Origin: an uncultured Ruminococcus sp.
Lineage (GTDB): Bacteria > Bacillota > Clostridia > Oscillospirales > Ruminococcaceae
Assembly (NCBI GenBank): GCA_902786975.1
Contig: CADAES010000007.1
Coordinates: 1 to 64,000 of the forward strand
Reading direction: 5' to 3'
Length of the DNA: 64,000 bases
A program made the position numbers and the translations under genes. A model generated the notes under the pieces. That model was not told the DNA's origin and did not search any database. It worked only from the letters and a program-made list of their open reading frames with translations. This document shows, one piece after another, positions 1 through 11,318 of this stretch (positions are counted from its first letter, which is position 1; each line of letters begins with the position of its first letter).

Positions 1-137
1 ACATACTTTTTGTATTCTGCAGCCCCGTCAGCCCAATGTAGAGTCATCTATATAAATCACTCCACACTAACTGTGGTCTTCGCATTTTGCGACAATGAGT
101 ATTTACCTTAGTTTTTCCGAGCTTTCAGTAATGTGTA
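1..137. other. intergenic DNA downstream of rpsL
   Basis: This stretch lies between the window edge and the rpsL stop codon. I see no open frame with a ribosome-binding site and no clear terminator. The usual next gene in this cluster (rpsG) would lie beyond the edge. Confidence 0.5.
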
Positions 138-563
138 TTACTTGGCTGCTCCAGCCTTCGGTCTCTTTGCACCGTACTTCGATCTTGCCTGCATTCTCTT
201 GGCAACGCCCTGTGTATCAAGTGTACCACGGATAATGTGATATCTTACACCAGGGAGATCCTTTACACGTCCGCCTCTGATAAGAACGACGCTGTGCTCC
301 TGCAGATTATGACCGATACCAGGGATATAAGCTGTTACTTCGTTTCCGTTTGTCAGCTTTACTCTGGCAACCTTTCTCATTGCAGAGTTAGGCTTCTTAG
401 GTGTAGCTGTTCTTACGACTGTGCAAACTCCACGCTTCTGCGGGCATGACTGGTCGATAACTACCTTCTTCTTGGAGTTAAAACCCTTCTGAAGTGCAGG
501 TGCTGTGGACTTGTCCACGAGAACATCTCTTCCCTTTCTTACTAACTGGTTAAAGGTTGGCAT
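138..563 (-). CDS. rpsL: 30S ribosomal protein S12
   Basis: S12 of the small ribosomal subunit sits at the decoding centre and monitors codon-anticodon pairing. The 141-residue protein starts [12 protein letters not shown] and carries the conserved TPKKPNSA and GGRVKDLPG loops. Both lysines whose mutation gives streptomycin resistance are present, so the sequence looks wild type. The ATG at 563 is chosen because GAAAGGAG lies just upstream; a longer frame running to 602 adds a His/Tyr-rich stretch that is not S12-like. The gene follows rpoC but is separated from it by a terminator and has its own consensus promoter. Confidence 0.98.
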   Translation of the reverse strand: MPTFNQLVRKGRDVLVDKSTAPALQKGFNSKKKVVIDQSCPQKRGVCTVVRTATPKKPNSAMRKVARVKLTNGNEVTAYIPGIGHNLQEHSVVLIRGGRVKDLPGVRYHIIRGTLDTQGVAKRMQARSKYGAKRPKAGAAK

Positions 564-637
564 AATTTCTCTCCTTTCGTAATAATGATGATGCTGTGTC
601 AAATGGGCATACTGCGCCTACATCGGCACGCTCTAAT

Positions 638-666
638 ATTATACACGCTTTCTCGTCCTTTGTCAA
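638..666 (-). promoter_or_regulatory. sigma-A promoter of rpsL
   Basis: On the minus strand TTGACA (661-666) and TATAAT (638-643) are separated by exactly 17 bp. Both boxes are perfect consensus. The predicted leader to the rpsL start is about 65 nt. Confidence 0.9.
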
Positions 667-732
667 GGGTTTTTGCTTGAAATATTCCACAAATAAGCGC
701 ACATCGCTGCCCGGGGCTGTTGTGCATAAAGC

Positions 733-763
733 AAAAGACGGCAGGAAAAGCTCCCGCCGTCTT
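733..763 (-). terminator. intrinsic terminator of rpoC
   Basis: AAGACGGC (735-742) pairs with GCCGTCTT (756-763) around a short loop, with a T-rich tract on the minus strand. It lies 34 nt after the rpoC stop and should separate rpoBC from rpsL transcription. Confidence 0.85.
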
Positions 764-796
764 GGATACTATTATATATATTGTATTAACAGCCGA

Positions 797-3700
797 TCAA
801 TTTGTACCCTCGGCAGCTGCTGTATGGACCGGCTCGACCTTAACGATCTCGGTATTGTTGTAGATATCCATACCTGTACCTGCCGGAATGAGCTTACCGA
901 TGATAACATTTTCTTTAAGACCCATGAGCTTATCGGTCTTTCCTCTGATAGCAGCGTCTGTAAGAGCCTTTGTAGTCTCCTGGAACGAAGCAGCGGAGAG
1001 GAACGAATCTGAGTAGCTTGAAGCCTTGGTGATACCCTGAAGAACAGGCAGCGTAGTGATGAGCTTAGCGTCCTCCTCGCCTGCATCTATTCTCTGCTGT
1101 ATCTCGGCGTTCATTCTTGCTACCTCGGACTTTTCAACGAGCGTACCGGGCAGCAGGTAGCTTGAACCCGGATCGTCCACCTTGACCTTCTTCATCATCT
1201 GGCGAACGATGACCTCGATATGCTTATCGTTGATATCAACACCCTGCAGACGGTAAACCTTCTGTACCTCGGTGATGATATAGTTCTGTACAGCCTTTGC
1301 GCCGTTGACTGCGAGTATATCGGCAGGGTTGATAGAGCCTTCTGTGAGGGAATCTCCCGCCTTAACAACGTCGCCGTCGTGGACTCTGATCTTATAGCCG
1401 TACGGGATTGCGTATGTCTCCTCGTCGGGATTCTCTGTATCCTCGCTGGTAACGGTGATATGCTTCTGCTTTTTCAGCTCTTCTATCCTTACGATACCTG
1501 CAAGTCTTGTGATGATAGCCGCACCCTTTGGCTTACGGCTCTCAAACAGCTCCTCGACTCTCGGAAGACCCTGTGTGATATCCTCGGCAGATGCGATACC
1601 GCCTGTGTGGAACGTTCTCATCGTAAGCTGTGTACCGGGCTCACCGATAGACTGTGCGGAGATTACGCCGACAGCCTCGCCGACCTGAACGACGTTGCCT
1701 GTTGCGAGGTTAGCGCCGTAGCACTTAGCGCAGACACCGTGTTCTGCACGGCACTGGAGTACCGAACGTATCTGAATGGAATCCTTGCCTTCTCTTTCGA
1801 GTGCAGCGACGATCCTTTCAGCGTCATGCTCGCTGATGAGCTTTGTCTTTGAACAGATCATTTCACCCGTCTGCGAATCCTTGAAGTCCTCAACGAGGAA
1901 TCTGCCGACAAGTCTTTCGGAAAGCGGCTCGATCATTTCGTTGCCGTTCTTGATATCGAATATCTCTATGCCGACATCGCTTCCGCAGTCTTCCTGGTGA
2001 ATGATAACGTCCTGAGAAACGTCAACAAGACGTCTTGTAAGGTAACCCGAGTCAGCCGTTCTGAGGGCGGTATCCGCCAGACCCTTACGGGCACCACGTG
2101 AAGAAATGAAGTATTCCAGAATGTTAAGGCCTTCACGGTAGTTAGCTCTGATAGGCATCTCGATAGTTGAACCCGATGTATTGGCGATAAGTCCACGCAT
2201 ACCTGCGAGCTGTCTTATCTGGTTGATAGAACCACGGGCTCCCGAATCAGCCATCATGTTTATCGGGTTATACGGGTCAAGGTTTGCCTGAAGTGCGGCA
2301 GTTACCTCATCGGTAGCCTTGTTCCATATCTCGATGAACTTCTTGGATTTTTCTTCTCTGGAGATATAACCTCTCTTATACTGTCTGTCTATCTTGTCTA
2401 CGAGTGCGTCAGCCTTAGCGAGGATATCCTTCTTTGCGGGTGGGATCTCGGCATCGCATACAGCGACTGTGATAGCAGCTCTTGTCGAGAACTTATAGCC
2501 CAGAGCCTTTATCTTGTCCAGCACCTCTGATGTAGCAGTTGTGCCGTGCTTGTGGATACACTTGTCGATAAGGTCCTTGAGCTGCTTTTTCTTTACGAGG
2601 AAGTCTATCTCAAGGTCGAACTGCTTATCGGAGTTTGTTCTGTCAACGTAACCGAGGTCCTGAGGGATAACGTCGTTGAAGATAAGTCTGCCGACGGTAG
2701 CGTTGATTATCTTGGACACCTGCTTATCGCCAATAGTCTTTGATATCCTTACCTTGATCTTTGACTGGAGCGAAACTATCTTCTGGTCGTAAGCCATAAG
2801 GGCTTCGTTGACGTCTCTGAACACCTTGCCCTCGCCCGGCTCTCCGTCCTTAGCGAGTGTGAGGTAATACGAACCGAGCAGCATATCCTGTGAAGGAACA
2901 GCCACAGGGCTTCCGTCCGAAGGCTTGAGCAGGTTGTTAGCGGCAAGCATAAGGAATCTTGCCTCAGCCTGTGCCTCTACGGATATCGGGAGGTGGACAG
3001 CCATCTGGTCGCCGTCGAAGTCAGCGTTGAAGGCTGTACATACCAGCGGGTGGAGCTTGATAGCTCTGCCCTCTACGAGAACAGGCTCAAATGCCTGGAT
3101 ACCGAGTCTGTGGAGCGTAGGCGCACGGTTGAGCATTACGGGGTGACCCTTGATAACGTTCTCCAGAGCGTCCCACACCTCGGGCTTAGCTCTTTCGACC
3201 ATTTTCCTTGCGCTCTTGATATTGATAGCGGGGTTTGTATCGACGAGTCTTTTCATAACGAAAGGCTTGAAAAGCTCCAGAGCCATTTCCTTAGGCAGAC
3301 CGCACTGATACATTTTAAGCTCAGGGCCTACGACGATAACCGAACGTCCGGAGTAGTCAACACGCTTACCGAGAAGGTTCTGACGGAAGCGTCCCTGCTT
3401 ACCCTTGAGCATATCCGAGAGAGACTTGAACGCTCTGTTGTTGGGGCCTGTAACAGGTCTGCCGTGTCTGCCGTTGTCGATAAGTGCGTCAACAGCCTCC
3501 TGGAGCATTCTTTTCTCGTTTCTTACGATAATATCGGGAGCTTCGAGCTCGAGCATTCTTTTAAGACGGTTGTTTCTGTTGATAACACGTCTGTAAAGGT
3601 CGTTCAGGTCACTTGTGGCATATCTTCCGCCGTCGAGCATTACCATAGGTCTGAGATCGGGCGGGATCACCGGAACAACGTCGAGTATCATCCACTCGGG

Positions 3701-4369
3701 GCGGTTGCCCGACATTCTGAACGCCTCAACTATTTCAAGTCTTTTAAGGAGCTTTATCCTCTTCTGTCCGGAGGAAAGATCCTTCAGTTCCTCTTTCAGC
3801 TCGTCAGCGAGCTTATCGAGGTCTATCTCGCACAGAAGCTCCTTGATAGCCTCTGCGCCCATACCTGCCTTGAACTGATCCTCGTCGTACTTTTCGAGCA
3901 TCTCGTTATAGTCCTTCTCGGTGAGGAGCTGACCCTTTACAAGCTCTGTGTCGCCCGGGTCGATAACGATATACTTTGTGAAATAGAGGACTTCCTCGAG
4001 TCTTTTCTGAGATATCTCGAGCATCTGGCCTATTCTTGAAGGTGTGCCCTTGAAGTACCAGATGTGAGATACAGGAGCAGCAAGCTCGATGTGGCCCATT
4101 CTCTCACGTCTTACCTTAGCTCTTGTGACCTCAACGCCGCAGCGTTCGCAGACCTTGCCCTTGAAGCGGATCTTCTTATACTTTCCGCAGTGGCACTCCC
4201 AGTCCTTGGTTGGTCCGAATATCTTCTCGCAGAAAAGTCCGTCCTTTTCAGGCTTCTGTGTACGGTAGTTTATTGTTTCGGGTCTTTCAACGACACCGTA
4301 GGACCACTCACGGATCCTGTCAGGTGAAGCAAGACCGATCTTTATTGATTCAAATACATTAAAATCCAA
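797..4369 (-). CDS. rpoC: DNA-directed RNA polymerase subunit beta'
   Basis: The largest subunit of core RNA polymerase carries the catalytic Mg2+ site. The 1190-residue protein has the N-terminal zinc-binding cysteines (CHCGKYK and CERCGVEV), the absolutely conserved [12 protein letters not shown] active-site motif at about residue 450, the bridge-helix/trigger-loop region, and the second cysteine cluster ([13 protein letters not shown]). The start codon is TTG at 4369, encoding [22 protein letters not shown] lies 8 nt upstream. The gene follows rpoB after 59 nt in the usual beta-beta' operon, and a terminator follows it. Confidence 0.98.
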   Translation of the reverse strand: MDFNVFESIKIGLASPDRIREWSYGVVERPETINYRTQKPEKDGLFCEKIFGPTKDWECHCGKYKKIRFKGKVCERCGVEVTRAKVRRERMGHIELAAPVSHIWYFKGTPSRIGQMLEISQKRLEEVLYFTKYIVIDPGDTELVKGQLLTEKDYNEMLEKYDEDQFKAGMGAEAIKELLCEIDLDKLADELKEELKDLSSGQKRIKLLKRLEIVEAFRMSGNRPEWMILDVVPVIPPDLRPMVMLDGGRYATSDLNDLYRRVINRNNRLKRMLELEAPDIIVRNEKRMLQEAVDALIDNGRHGRPVTGPNNRAFKSLSDMLKGKQGRFRQNLLGKRVDYSGRSVIVVGPELKMYQCGLPKEMALELFKPFVMKRLVDTNPAINIKSARKMVERAKPEVWDALENVIKGHPVMLNRAPTLHRLGIQAFEPVLVEGRAIKLHPLVCTAFNADFDGDQMAVHLPISVEAQAEARFLMLAANNLLKPSDGSPVAVPSQDMLLGSYYLTLAKDGEPGEGKVFRDVNEALMAYDQKIVSLQSKIKVRISKTIGDKQVSKIINATVGRLIFNDVIPQDLGYVDRTNSDKQFDLEIDFLVKKKQLKDLIDKCIHKHGTTATSEVLDKIKALGYKFSTRAAITVAVCDAEIPPAKKDILAKADALVDKIDRQYKRGYISREEKSKKFIEIWNKATDEVTAALQANLDPYNPINMMADSGARGSINQIRQLAGMRGLIANTSGSTIEMPIRANYREGLNILEYFISSRGARKGLADTALRTADSGYLTRRLVDVSQDVIIHQEDCGSDVGIEIFDIKNGNEMIEPLSERLVGRFLVEDFKDSQTGEMICSKTKLISEHDAERIVAALEREGKDSIQIRSVLQCRAEHGVCAKCYGANLATGNVVQVGEAVGVISAQSIGEPGTQLTMRTFHTGGIASAEDITQGLPRVEELFESRKPKGAAIITRLAGIVRIEELKKQKHITVTSEDTENPDEETYAIPYGYKIRVHDGDVVKAGDSLTEGSINPADILAVNGAKAVQNYIITEVQKVYRLQGVDINDKHIEVIVRQMMKKVKVDDPGSSYLLPGTLVEKSEVARMNAEIQQRIDAGEEDAKLITTLPVLQGITKASSYSDSFLSAASFQETTKALTDAAIRGKTDKLMGLKENVIIGKLIPAGTGMDIYNNTEIVKVEPVHTAAAEGTN

Positions 4370-4428
4370 CAGCTGTACCCTCTTCCTGTTTAATTTGGTT
4401 TGATCCCGTATGATTCTGTGATACTCAA

Positions 4429-7400
4429 TTATTCCTCATCGTCGCCGAAATCGTCGTCGCCGAAATCGTCGTCAAAGTCGTCGTCACCGAGCTCGGAAAG
4501 TCCGTCCTCGTCCTCGGCTGCGAAGCCTTCTGCGAAATCGTCATCGTCTGTGGAATAATCTATCTCGTCATCTATTGCAGGTGTCGGGATAAGGTCATCG
4601 TCATCGTCAAACTTCTGCTTGAGGTCGATCTCCTCATTGTTGATATTGAGCACCTTTATATCGAGGCACAGCGACTGGAGCTCCTTGATGAGCACCTTGA
4701 ACGCCTCGGGAACGCCCGGCTTCGGAACGTTCTGTCCCTTGACGATAGCCTCGTATGTCTTAACACGTCCGTTGAGGTCGTCCGACTTGACGGTCAGTAT
4801 CTCCTGGAGAGTATAAGCAGCGCCGTAAGCCTCGAGCGCCCAGACTTCCATTTCACCGAATCTCTGTCCGCCGAACTGAGCCTTACCGCCGAGAGGCTGC
4901 TGTGTTACCAGTGAGTAAGGACCGACAGAACGTGCGTGGATCTTATCGTCAACGAGGTGGTGGAGCTTGAGGTAGTACATATAGCCGACGGTTACCTTGT
5001 TATCGAACTTTTCACCTGTTCTTCCGTCGTAAACGGTGAACTTGCCGTCCTCTGCCATGCTCAGCGCATTGGTATTGATGAGGTCTTCCATCTTGTGGAC
5101 GGTGAACTCGTCGTCCTTATGCTCAAGGTAATTCTGCTGAGCCATATCGAAGCACTCACGGATATCAGCCTCGTGTGCGCCGTCGAATACAGGGGTCATT
5201 ATCTTCCAGCCAAGTGCCTTTGCAGCCATGCCGAGGTGAACCTCGAGCACCTGACCGATATTCATACGTGAAGGTACGCCCAGCGGGTTAAGGCAGATAT
5301 CCAGCGGAGTACCGTCCTCCAGGAACGGCATATCCTCCTGCGGCAGTATCCTTGAAACGACACCCTTGTTTCCGTGACGTCCGGCCATCTTGTCGCCGAC
5401 GGATATCTTTCTCTTCTGAGCTATATAGCATCTTACGAGCTTGTTTACTCCCGGTGAGAGCTCGTCGCAGTTCTCTCTTGTGAACACCTTGACATCAATG
5501 ATGATGCCTGCTTCACCGTGAGGAACTTTAAGGGAGTTGTCCCTTACCTCTCTTGCCTTTTCACCGAAGATAGCTCTGAGCAGTCTTTCCTCTGCGGTAA
5601 GCTCTGTTTCTCCCTTAGGAGTTACCTTACCTACGAGGATATCGCCCGAACGCACCTCGGCACCTATCCTGATGATACCGTTTTCGTCGAGGTCCTTAAG
5701 AGCGTCCTCACCGACGTTGGGGATATCTCTTGTTATCTCCTCGGGTCCGAGCTTGGTATCTCTTGCCTCTGTTTCGAGGTCCTCGATGTGGATAGATGTA
5801 TACTTATCCTGTTTTACAAGATTCTCGTTGAGCAGTACGGCGTCCTCGTAGTTGTAGCCTTCCCATGTCATAAATCCGATAAGAGCGTTCTTACCGAGTG
5901 AAAGCTCGCCGTTTGAGGTCGCAGGACCGTCGCCTATTACCTGACCCTTCTTGATCTTCTCGCCCTTGTCAACGATAGGACGCTGGTTGGTGCAGGTACC
6001 TGCATTTGACCTTTTGAACTTGGTCATTTCGTAGGTATGCATGATGCCGTTATCCTCACGGACAACGATCTTGTCTGCATCGACGCTTTCAACGACGCCG
6101 TCAGCCGAAGCGACAACGGCAACGCCCGAGTCAACGCAAGCCTTATATTCCATACCTGTACCTACGATAGGATTTTCTGTTTTGATGAGCGGAACAGCCT
6201 GACGCTGCATGTTAGAGCCCATGAGGGCACGGTTTGCGTCATCGTTCTCAAGGAACGGGATACAAGCTGTAGCCACAGATACGACCATTTTAGGAGAAAC
6301 GTCCATGAAGTCGATCTTTTCTCTTTCGATCTCAAGGATCTGGTCTCTGTATCTTCCGTTTACCTTTGCTCTTGCAAACTTATGATCCTCGGTAAGAGGC
6401 TCGTTTGCCTGAGCTACCATATAATTATCCTCGACATCGGCGGTCATATAAACGACCTCGTCGGTAACGACGCCCGTTGCCTTATCGACTCTTCTGTAAG
6501 GAGCTTCGATAAAGCCGTACTCGTTTATTCTTGCAAATGATGCAAGATAGGAGATAAGTCCGATGTTAGGACCTTCAGGAGTCTCGATAGGACACATTCT
6601 GCCGTAGTGGGTGTAGTGAACGTCACGCACCTCAAATCCGGCTCTGTCTCTTGAAAGACCGCCGGGACCCAGAGCAGAAAGACGTCTTTTATGTGTCAGC
6701 TCTGCGAGAGGGTTGTTCTGATCCATGAACTGAGAAAGAGGCGATGAACCGAAGAACTCTCTGATAGCAGCTGTGATAGGTCTGATGTTGATAAGAGCCG
6801 CAGGAGTGATGACCTCGCTGTCCTGTGACTGGATATTCATTCTTTCGTGAACGACTCTTTCCATTCTGGTAAAGCCGATCCTGAACTGGTTTTGCAGAAG
6901 CTCGCCGACAGATCTTATTCTTCTGTTGCCGAGGTGGTCGATGTCGTCAACAGTACCCACACCGTCACAGAGGTTGAGGAAATAGGATACCGTAGCGATG
7001 ATATCGTCTACTGTGATGTGCTTCGGAACGAGCTCGTCAGCCTTTGACTTCACAGCCTCGATTATCTCGTCCTGCGACTCGCACTCTTCAAGTATCTGTC
7101 TGAGTACAGGGAAGGACACCTTCTCGTTGATGCCCAGACTCGCAGCGTCGATGCCCTCGATGAAGTCGTTGATATCGACCATATTGCTGCCGATGATCTT
7201 GACCTCATGCTCCTGGAGCCTTATCTCCGTTTCGCCTGTAGGTGCGGTAACGAATTCCTTTACCTCTACCTTTACAAATACCTCACGTACGCCTGCTGCC
7301 TCGATCTTTGTAGCCTGCTCAAAGTCCACAAGCTCACCTGCCTCTGCAAGTATCTCGCCCGTCATAGGGTCGATGACCGGCTGAGAGAGCCTGTGGCCTG

Positions 7401-8265
7401 CAAGTCTTGAAGCTATGCCGAGCTTCTTGTTGTACTTATATCTTCCAAACCTTGAAAGGTCGTATCTCTTTGCGTCGAAGAACAGGTTGTTAAGGTGGTT
7501 CTCGGCGGACTCTACCGTAGGAGGCTCGCCCGGACGGAGCTTCTTGTAGACCTCAAGCAGAGCTTCCTCTCTGTTTGCAGTCTGATCCTTCTGCATTATC
7601 GTTTGGGTGATACGCTCGTCCTTGCCGTATTCAGCCTCGATCTCCTCGTTGGTACCGGTCTCGCCGATAGCACGCAGGAATGTGGTCAGAGGTATCTTTC
7701 TGTTCTTATCTATACGAACATAGACAACATCGTTGGAATCCATCTCATATTCAAGCCACGCACCACGGTTAGGGATAACGGTGGTCTTAAAAAGGTCCTT
7801 ACCGGTCTTGTCCTTGTCGAATGCATAGTAAACGCCCGGTGAACGTACCAGCTGTGAAACGATAACACGCTCCGCACCGTTGATAACGAACGTACCGCTC
7901 TCGGTCATCTTCGGGAAATCTCCCATAAAGACCTCGGACTCCTTTATCTCACCTGTCTCGGTGTTGTTGAGTCGTGCGGTGACACGCAGAGGAACTGCGT
8001 ACGTAGCATCTCTCGCCTTACACTCGGCAATAGAATACTTAGGCTCGTCGTCAAAGCGGTATCCCACAAAGTTCAGCTCCAGATTGCCGTTATAGTCGGT
8101 AATCGTCGAAGCTTCGCTGAACACCTCTTTGAGACCCTCATCAATGAACCACTGATAAGAGTTCTTCTGCACCTCGATAAGATTTGGCATCTCCAGGACT
8201 TCGTTGATCTTGGCAAAACTCTTTCTCGTGTTTTTGCCAAGCTTTACATCCTTGACATTCACCAT
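4429..8265 (-). CDS. rpoB: DNA-directed RNA polymerase subunit beta
   Basis: The beta subunit of RNA polymerase (1278 residues) forms the active cleft with beta' and is the rifampicin target. The rifampicin region at about residues 505-540 ([28 protein letters not shown]) reads wild type, and [10 protein letters not shown] and the C-terminal [18 protein letters not shown] are present. The last ~60 residues form a very acidic Asp/Glu tail with [12 protein letters not shown]-type runs. The ATG at 8265 is preferred over a GTG at 8277, because AAGGAG (8278-8283) is correctly spaced only for the former. No rplJ or rplL lies upstream; the gene starts from its own promoter. Confidence 0.98.
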   Translation of the reverse strand: MVNVKDVKLGKNTRKSFAKINEVLEMPNLIEVQKNSYQWFIDEGLKEVFSEASTITDYNGNLELNFVGYRFDDEPKYSIAECKARDATYAVPLRVTARLNNTETGEIKESEVFMGDFPKMTESGTFVINGAERVIVSQLVRSPGVYYAFDKDKTGKDLFKTTVIPNRGAWLEYEMDSNDVVYVRIDKNRKIPLTTFLRAIGETGTNEEIEAEYGKDERITQTIMQKDQTANREEALLEVYKKLRPGEPPTVESAENHLNNLFFDAKRYDLSRFGRYKYNKKLGIASRLAGHRLSQPVIDPMTGEILAEAGELVDFEQATKIEAAGVREVFVKVEVKEFVTAPTGETEIRLQEHEVKIIGSNMVDINDFIEGIDAASLGINEKVSFPVLRQILEECESQDEIIEAVKSKADELVPKHITVDDIIATVSYFLNLCDGVGTVDDIDHLGNRRIRSVGELLQNQFRIGFTRMERVVHERMNIQSQDSEVITPAALINIRPITAAIREFFGSSPLSQFMDQNNPLAELTHKRRLSALGPGGLSRDRAGFEVRDVHYTHYGRMCPIETPEGPNIGLISYLASFARINEYGFIEAPYRRVDKATGVVTDEVVYMTADVEDNYMVAQANEPLTEDHKFARAKVNGRYRDQILEIEREKIDFMDVSPKMVVSVATACIPFLENDDANRALMGSNMQRQAVPLIKTENPIVGTGMEYKACVDSGVAVVASADGVVESVDADKIVVREDNGIMHTYEMTKFKRSNAGTCTNQRPIVDKGEKIKKGQVIGDGPATSNGELSLGKNALIGFMTWEGYNYEDAVLLNENLVKQDKYTSIHIEDLETEARDTKLGPEEITRDIPNVGEDALKDLDENGIIRIGAEVRSGDILVGKVTPKGETELTAEERLLRAIFGEKAREVRDNSLKVPHGEAGIIIDVKVFTRENCDELSPGVNKLVRCYIAQKRKISVGDKMAGRHGNKGVVSRILPQEDMPFLEDGTPLDICLNPLGVPSRMNIGQVLEVHLGMAAKALGWKIMTPVFDGAHEADIRECFDMAQQNYLEHKDDEFTVHKMEDLINTNALSMAEDGKFTVYDGRTGEKFDNKVTVGYMYYLKLHHLVDDKIHARSVGPYSLVTQQPLGGKAQFGGQRFGEMEVWALEAYGAAYTLQEILTVKSDDLNGRVKTYEAIVKGQNVPKPGVPEAFKVLIKELQSLCLDIKVLNINNEEIDLKQKFDDDDDLIPTPAIDDEIDYSTDDDDFAEGFAAEDEDGLSELGDDDFDDDFGDDDFGDDEE

Positions 8266-8443
8266 AGGCTTGATCACTCCTTAATTAATTTGCATACCCT
8301 GATGCGTCCTCGGCTTGTGAATTTTCTATGAACCATAGTTTGAAAATCCGTTACAAGCAACTTTGAGAACAGGATTTCTTAACACTCTTTTCACCTTTAA
8401 AAAGAAAGAAAAGGTGCAAAAATCCATTATGATACAGTATACA

Positions 8444-8472
8444 ATTATATTACACTGTAAAGCTCATGTCAA
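8444..8472 (-). promoter_or_regulatory. sigma-A promoter of rpoBC
   Basis: On the minus strand TTGACA (8467-8472) and TATAAT (8444-8449) are 17 bp apart, a perfect consensus promoter. It implies a leader of about 170 nt before rpoB, which contains a small CACCTTT/AAAGGTG hairpin. Confidence 0.9.
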
Positions 8473-8722
8473 GAGTTTTGCACCCTAAAAATATTCTGTT
8501 TTAACAAAATCGGCGTTTTGCACATTTTCAGAGCAAAACAGGCTCAAATTTTCTATTATTACCGTTCATACGATATTGCGTAACTTTTTTATGAACGCAA
8601 GATTAAATCTGGGATATGCTGTAAAAAATCTTCCTTCCCGACGACAGAACGGAGTGTTGTTCCTGAAGCGTCAGAGCAGGTCTTTTTATTCATAAGACAG
8701 ATTTTTCGGGGGCGACAGACCG

Positions 8723-8758
8723 AAAGACAGACTAAAATGCGTTTTTCAGTCTGTCTTT
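8723..8758. terminator. hairpin, possible terminator
   Basis: AAAGACAGACT (8723-8733) and AGTCTGTCTTT (8748-8758) form a perfect 11-bp stem with a 14-nt loop. A short T-run follows on the plus strand and a weaker one on the minus strand. It could end transcription coming from the GNAT operon. Next to it (about 8760-8805) is a low-complexity run of CATTTT hexamers. The rest of the 8473-8722 spacer shows no gene. Confidence 0.5.
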
Positions 8759-8832
8759 TCATATCCATTTTCATTTTCATTTTCATTTCCATTTTCATTT
8801 TCATTAGGTTATTGATATTCGCACTTTTTAAT

Positions 8833-8985
8833 AACCGTCGGTTTTTTGTTTTCTCGCTTTTGCATAACCGTCGGTTTTTTAATTTCTCACTTTTGCATAA
8901 CCGTCGGTTTTTTATTTTCTCGCTTTTGCATAACCGTCGGTTTTTTGTTTTCTTACTTTTGCATAACCGTCGGTTTTTTATTGTG
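8833..8985. repeat. tandem 33-bp repeat, five copies
   Basis: Five head-to-tail units begin at 8833, 8866, 8899, 8932 and 8965. Each has AACCGTCGGTTTTTT followed by an AT-rich half ending TTTTGCAT. The core AACCGTCGGTT is a small palindrome. The array abuts the stop codon of the GNAT gene. The units are contiguous with no unique spacers, so this is a minisatellite and not a CRISPR array. Confidence 0.9.
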
Positions 8986-9480
8986 TCAGGTCATTTCAAA
9001 AAGGTACAGCACCTCACGCAGCGGCTTTCCGCCGATGCTGTCCTCCCGATACTCCCCCGTGCAGACAAAGCCCTGCTTTTCGTAAAAGCGCCTTGCCGTG
9101 CGGTTTTCCTCGAGCACCCAGAGCACCGCCTTGCTGAAACCGTCCCTGCGAAGCTCGCTCACACAGCGCTCTAACAGCTGTTTGCCGAAGCCTTTTCCGA
9201 TATACTCGGGAAGAAAGTATATCGAGACTATCTCGCCGCAGCCGCTGTGGCTCTCCCAGCGAGACGGGCAGATGCTCGCCGTGCCGATAAGCTTTCCGTC
9301 AAGCTCGCAAACAAGGTGTTTCCGCTCGGGCACTTCAAGGCTTCTGACCCAGCGCCCGTGTGGTATGCTGTCGAGGTAATCCTGCGGGATAATGCCTTTG
9401 TAGGCGTATTTCCAGCTCTGCTCGTAGATATCGCTTACATCTTCGGGAGCGTCGTCGGGTCGTAAACTTCGTATGTTCAT
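8986..9480 (-). CDS. GNAT-family N-acetyltransferase
   Basis: A 164-residue acyl-CoA-dependent N-acetyltransferase of unknown substrate. The acetyl-CoA-binding motif is visible as YFLPEYIGKGFGKQLLE, followed by the family's beta5-alpha4 segment (VLEENRTARRFYEKQGF). The ATG at 9480 is chosen because AGGAG lies 9 nt upstream; a longer frame would overlap the preceding gene. It begins 17 nt after the YifB-like gene and is probably the last gene of that operon. A rimI/bltD-like role is possible but cannot be assigned. Confidence 0.88.
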   Translation of the reverse strand: MNIRSLRPDDAPEDVSDIYEQSWKYAYKGIIPQDYLDSIPHGRWVRSLEVPERKHLVCELDGKLIGTASICPSRWESHSGCGEIVSIYFLPEYIGKGFGKQLLERCVSELRRDGFSKAVLWVLEENRTARRFYEKQGFVCTGEYREDSIGGKPLREVLYLFEMT

Positions 9481-9497
9481 ACTTTTGTTCTCCTGCG

Positions 9498-11024
9498 TCA
9501 GCTTTTCCAATACTTGCGGTCGAGGCTGCGGTACTGGACAGCCTGTGCGATATGCGGCTTGTCGATGATGTCCGAGCCGTCCATATCGGCAACGGTGCGG
9601 GCTACTTTCAGTATCTTTTCGTAAGCTCTCGCCGAAAGCCCGAGCTTGTCAAAGATATCTCCGAGCATTCTTTCAGCCCTGTCGCTCATCGGGCAGACCT
9701 CGTGCAGAAGCTCGGGGGTTATCCTTGCGTTGCAGGTTATGCCCGTATCCTTAAAGCGCTTGTTCTGTATATCCCTTGCCGCCTGTACACGCTGCCTTAT
9801 GCTTTCCGAGGACTCTTCCCTTTCGCCCGAGGAAAGGTCGGCGAACTCGACCGGTGCGACCTCGAGGTGGATGTCGAATCTGTCCAGAAGCGGTCCCGAT
9901 ATCTTGTTAAGGTAGTGGTCTACCTGGTTTTTCGAGCAGATGCACTTTCTCGTCGGGTGACCGTAATACCCGCACGGACATGGGTTCATCGCACCCACGA
10001 GCATTATCGAGCTGGGGTAGGTTATGCTCCCCGAAACTCTGGAAATGGTGACTTTCATATCTTCAAGAGGCTGGCGCAGAATCTCCAGCGCAGGTCTTGC
10101 GAACTCCGCAAGCTCGTCGAGGAACAGCACTCCGTTGTGCGCAAGCGATATCTCGCCCGGACGTGGGATAGTCCCGCCGCCTGCAAGTCCCGCCGCAGAA
10201 ACCGTATGGTGCGGCGACCTGAACGGGCGTGTCGTGATAAGCGGGTGCTTGCTGTCAAGAAGCCCTGCGACCGAGTGGACGTTGGTAGTTTCTATGGATT
10301 CCTCGAAAGTCATTTCGGGAAGAATCGACGGGAGCCTTTTTGCAAGCATCGACTTGCCCGAGCCGGGCGAGCCTATCATCAGGACGTTGTGACCGCCCGC
10401 CGCAGCGACCTCCAGAGCCTTTTTGGCAGCGCTCTGTCCCTTTACGTCGGCAAAGTCCATAGCGCTTATGTGATCCGCCTTCGACGGCGTGAACACAGGC
10501 TCGGGCGGCATCTCGCTCCTGCCCGAAAGGTGTCCGACGAGCTGCTGCAGCGACTCGACGCCGTACGCCTTTATACCCCTTACAGCGGACGCTTCAAGCG
10601 CATTCTCCTTTGGAACGTATATCTCCTCAAAGCCCTGCTGGGCAAGTATGGCCATCGGCAGAACGCCGTTTATCCTGCGTATCTCGCCGCTTAAAGATAC
10701 CTCGCCGACAAAGGCTGCTTTCTTTATCCTTTCGGTCTCGACAGCACCCGTAACGCACAGCAGCGCCACAGCTATCGCAAGGTCGTGCACCGAGCCGGAT
10801 TTCTTAACGTCCGCAGGCGCAAGGTTTACGAGCACCCTGCCCTTGGGGAAGTCAAGCCCGCTTGTTCTGAAAGCCGAGCGTATCCTGTCACGGCTCTCCC
10901 TTACGGCAATATCCGCAAGCCCGACTATGTCAAGCGCAGGCAGACCCGCAGAAGCCTCTATCTCAACGTATACATCAAACGCATTAAGCCCCGTCAGACC
11001 TATGCTGTTGACCTTTCCGAACAT
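9498..11024 (-). CDS. YifB/ComM-family Mg-chelatase-like AAA+ ATPase
   Basis: A 508-residue protein of the YifB/ComM family, whose Vibrio member promotes branch migration during natural transformation. The N-terminal domain (residues 1-170) begins MFGKVNSIGLTGLNAFDV, typical of the family. The AAA+ module has Walker A GSPGSGKS and Walker B GVLFLDEL. The family cysteine cluster NPCPCGYYG...CICS follows, then a C-terminal Mg-chelatase-like lid. AAGGTGG lies before the ATG. It probably belongs to the operon begun by the alpha/beta hydrolase upstream. The role in this organism is inferred from family only. Confidence 0.93.
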   Translation of the reverse strand: MFGKVNSIGLTGLNAFDVYVEIEASAGLPALDIVGLADIAVRESRDRIRSAFRTSGLDFPKGRVLVNLAPADVKKSGSVHDLAIAVALLCVTGAVETERIKKAAFVGEVSLSGEIRRINGVLPMAILAQQGFEEIYVPKENALEASAVRGIKAYGVESLQQLVGHLSGRSEMPPEPVFTPSKADHISAMDFADVKGQSAAKKALEVAAAGGHNVLMIGSPGSGKSMLAKRLPSILPEMTFEESIETTNVHSVAGLLDSKHPLITTRPFRSPHHTVSAAGLAGGGTIPRPGEISLAHNGVLFLDELAEFARPALEILRQPLEDMKVTISRVSGSITYPSSIMLVGAMNPCPCGYYGHPTRKCICSKNQVDHYLNKISGPLLDRFDIHLEVAPVEFADLSSGEREESSESIRQRVQAARDIQNKRFKDTGITCNARITPELLHEVCPMSDRAERMLGDIFDKLGLSARAYEKILKVARTVADMDGSDIIDKPHIAQAVQYRSLDRKYWKS

Positions 11025-11078
11025 AGAATTTCCACCTTTGCTGCTTATCGTCTTAAATAAAAGTCATATCGGGGCAGT

Positions 11079-11285
11079 TCATGTCCTGTCCGTTTTTCTC
11101 CGCTTGAATATACAAACTATGCTTTTGGACGAACCGTAGCTCTGGTTTGTGGAAGTACAGCTTACAAGCTCCCAGCCTTCCAAGCCAAGAAGATCGAGCT
11201 GATATTCAAGCTGATTTGACTCAACGCTTCCGCCCCAAAAACCCTTTGTATCATAAACTGCTACTTTATACTCGAATGTTTCCAT
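11079..11285 (-). CDS. small DUF4177-like protein
   Basis: A 68-residue protein beginning METFEYKVAVYDTKG and containing LLGLEGWELVSC. The FEYKV start and the GWELV motif are the hallmark of small DUF4177-type proteins, whose function is unknown. The ATG at 11285 is best placed after AGGA; an ATG two codons earlier is too close to it. The tail is basic (FKRRKTDRT). It sits between the hydrolase (34 nt) and yifB (54 nt) on the same strand. Confidence 0.7.
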   Translation of the reverse strand: METFEYKVAVYDTKGFWGGSVESNQLEYQLDLLGLEGWELVSCTSTNQSYGSSKSIVCIFKRRKTDRT

Positions 11286-11318
11286 ATCCATCTATCCTAA
11301 TAATATCAGATTTTTTGT

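Noticed and set aside
8589-8804. Minus-strand frame starting with Met-Lys repeats
   Set aside because: The repeats come from a CATTTT low-complexity run; the rest crosses a hairpin. No support for coding.
8833-8985. CRISPR array
   Set aside because: The 33-bp units are contiguous with no unique spacers, there are only five, and no cas genes are present.
8737-9174. Plus-strand frame with repeated HNRRFF-type peptides
   Set aside because: The peptide periodicity simply reflects the noncoding 33-bp tandem DNA repeat, and the frame then runs antisense into the GNAT gene. No ribosome-binding site or family match.
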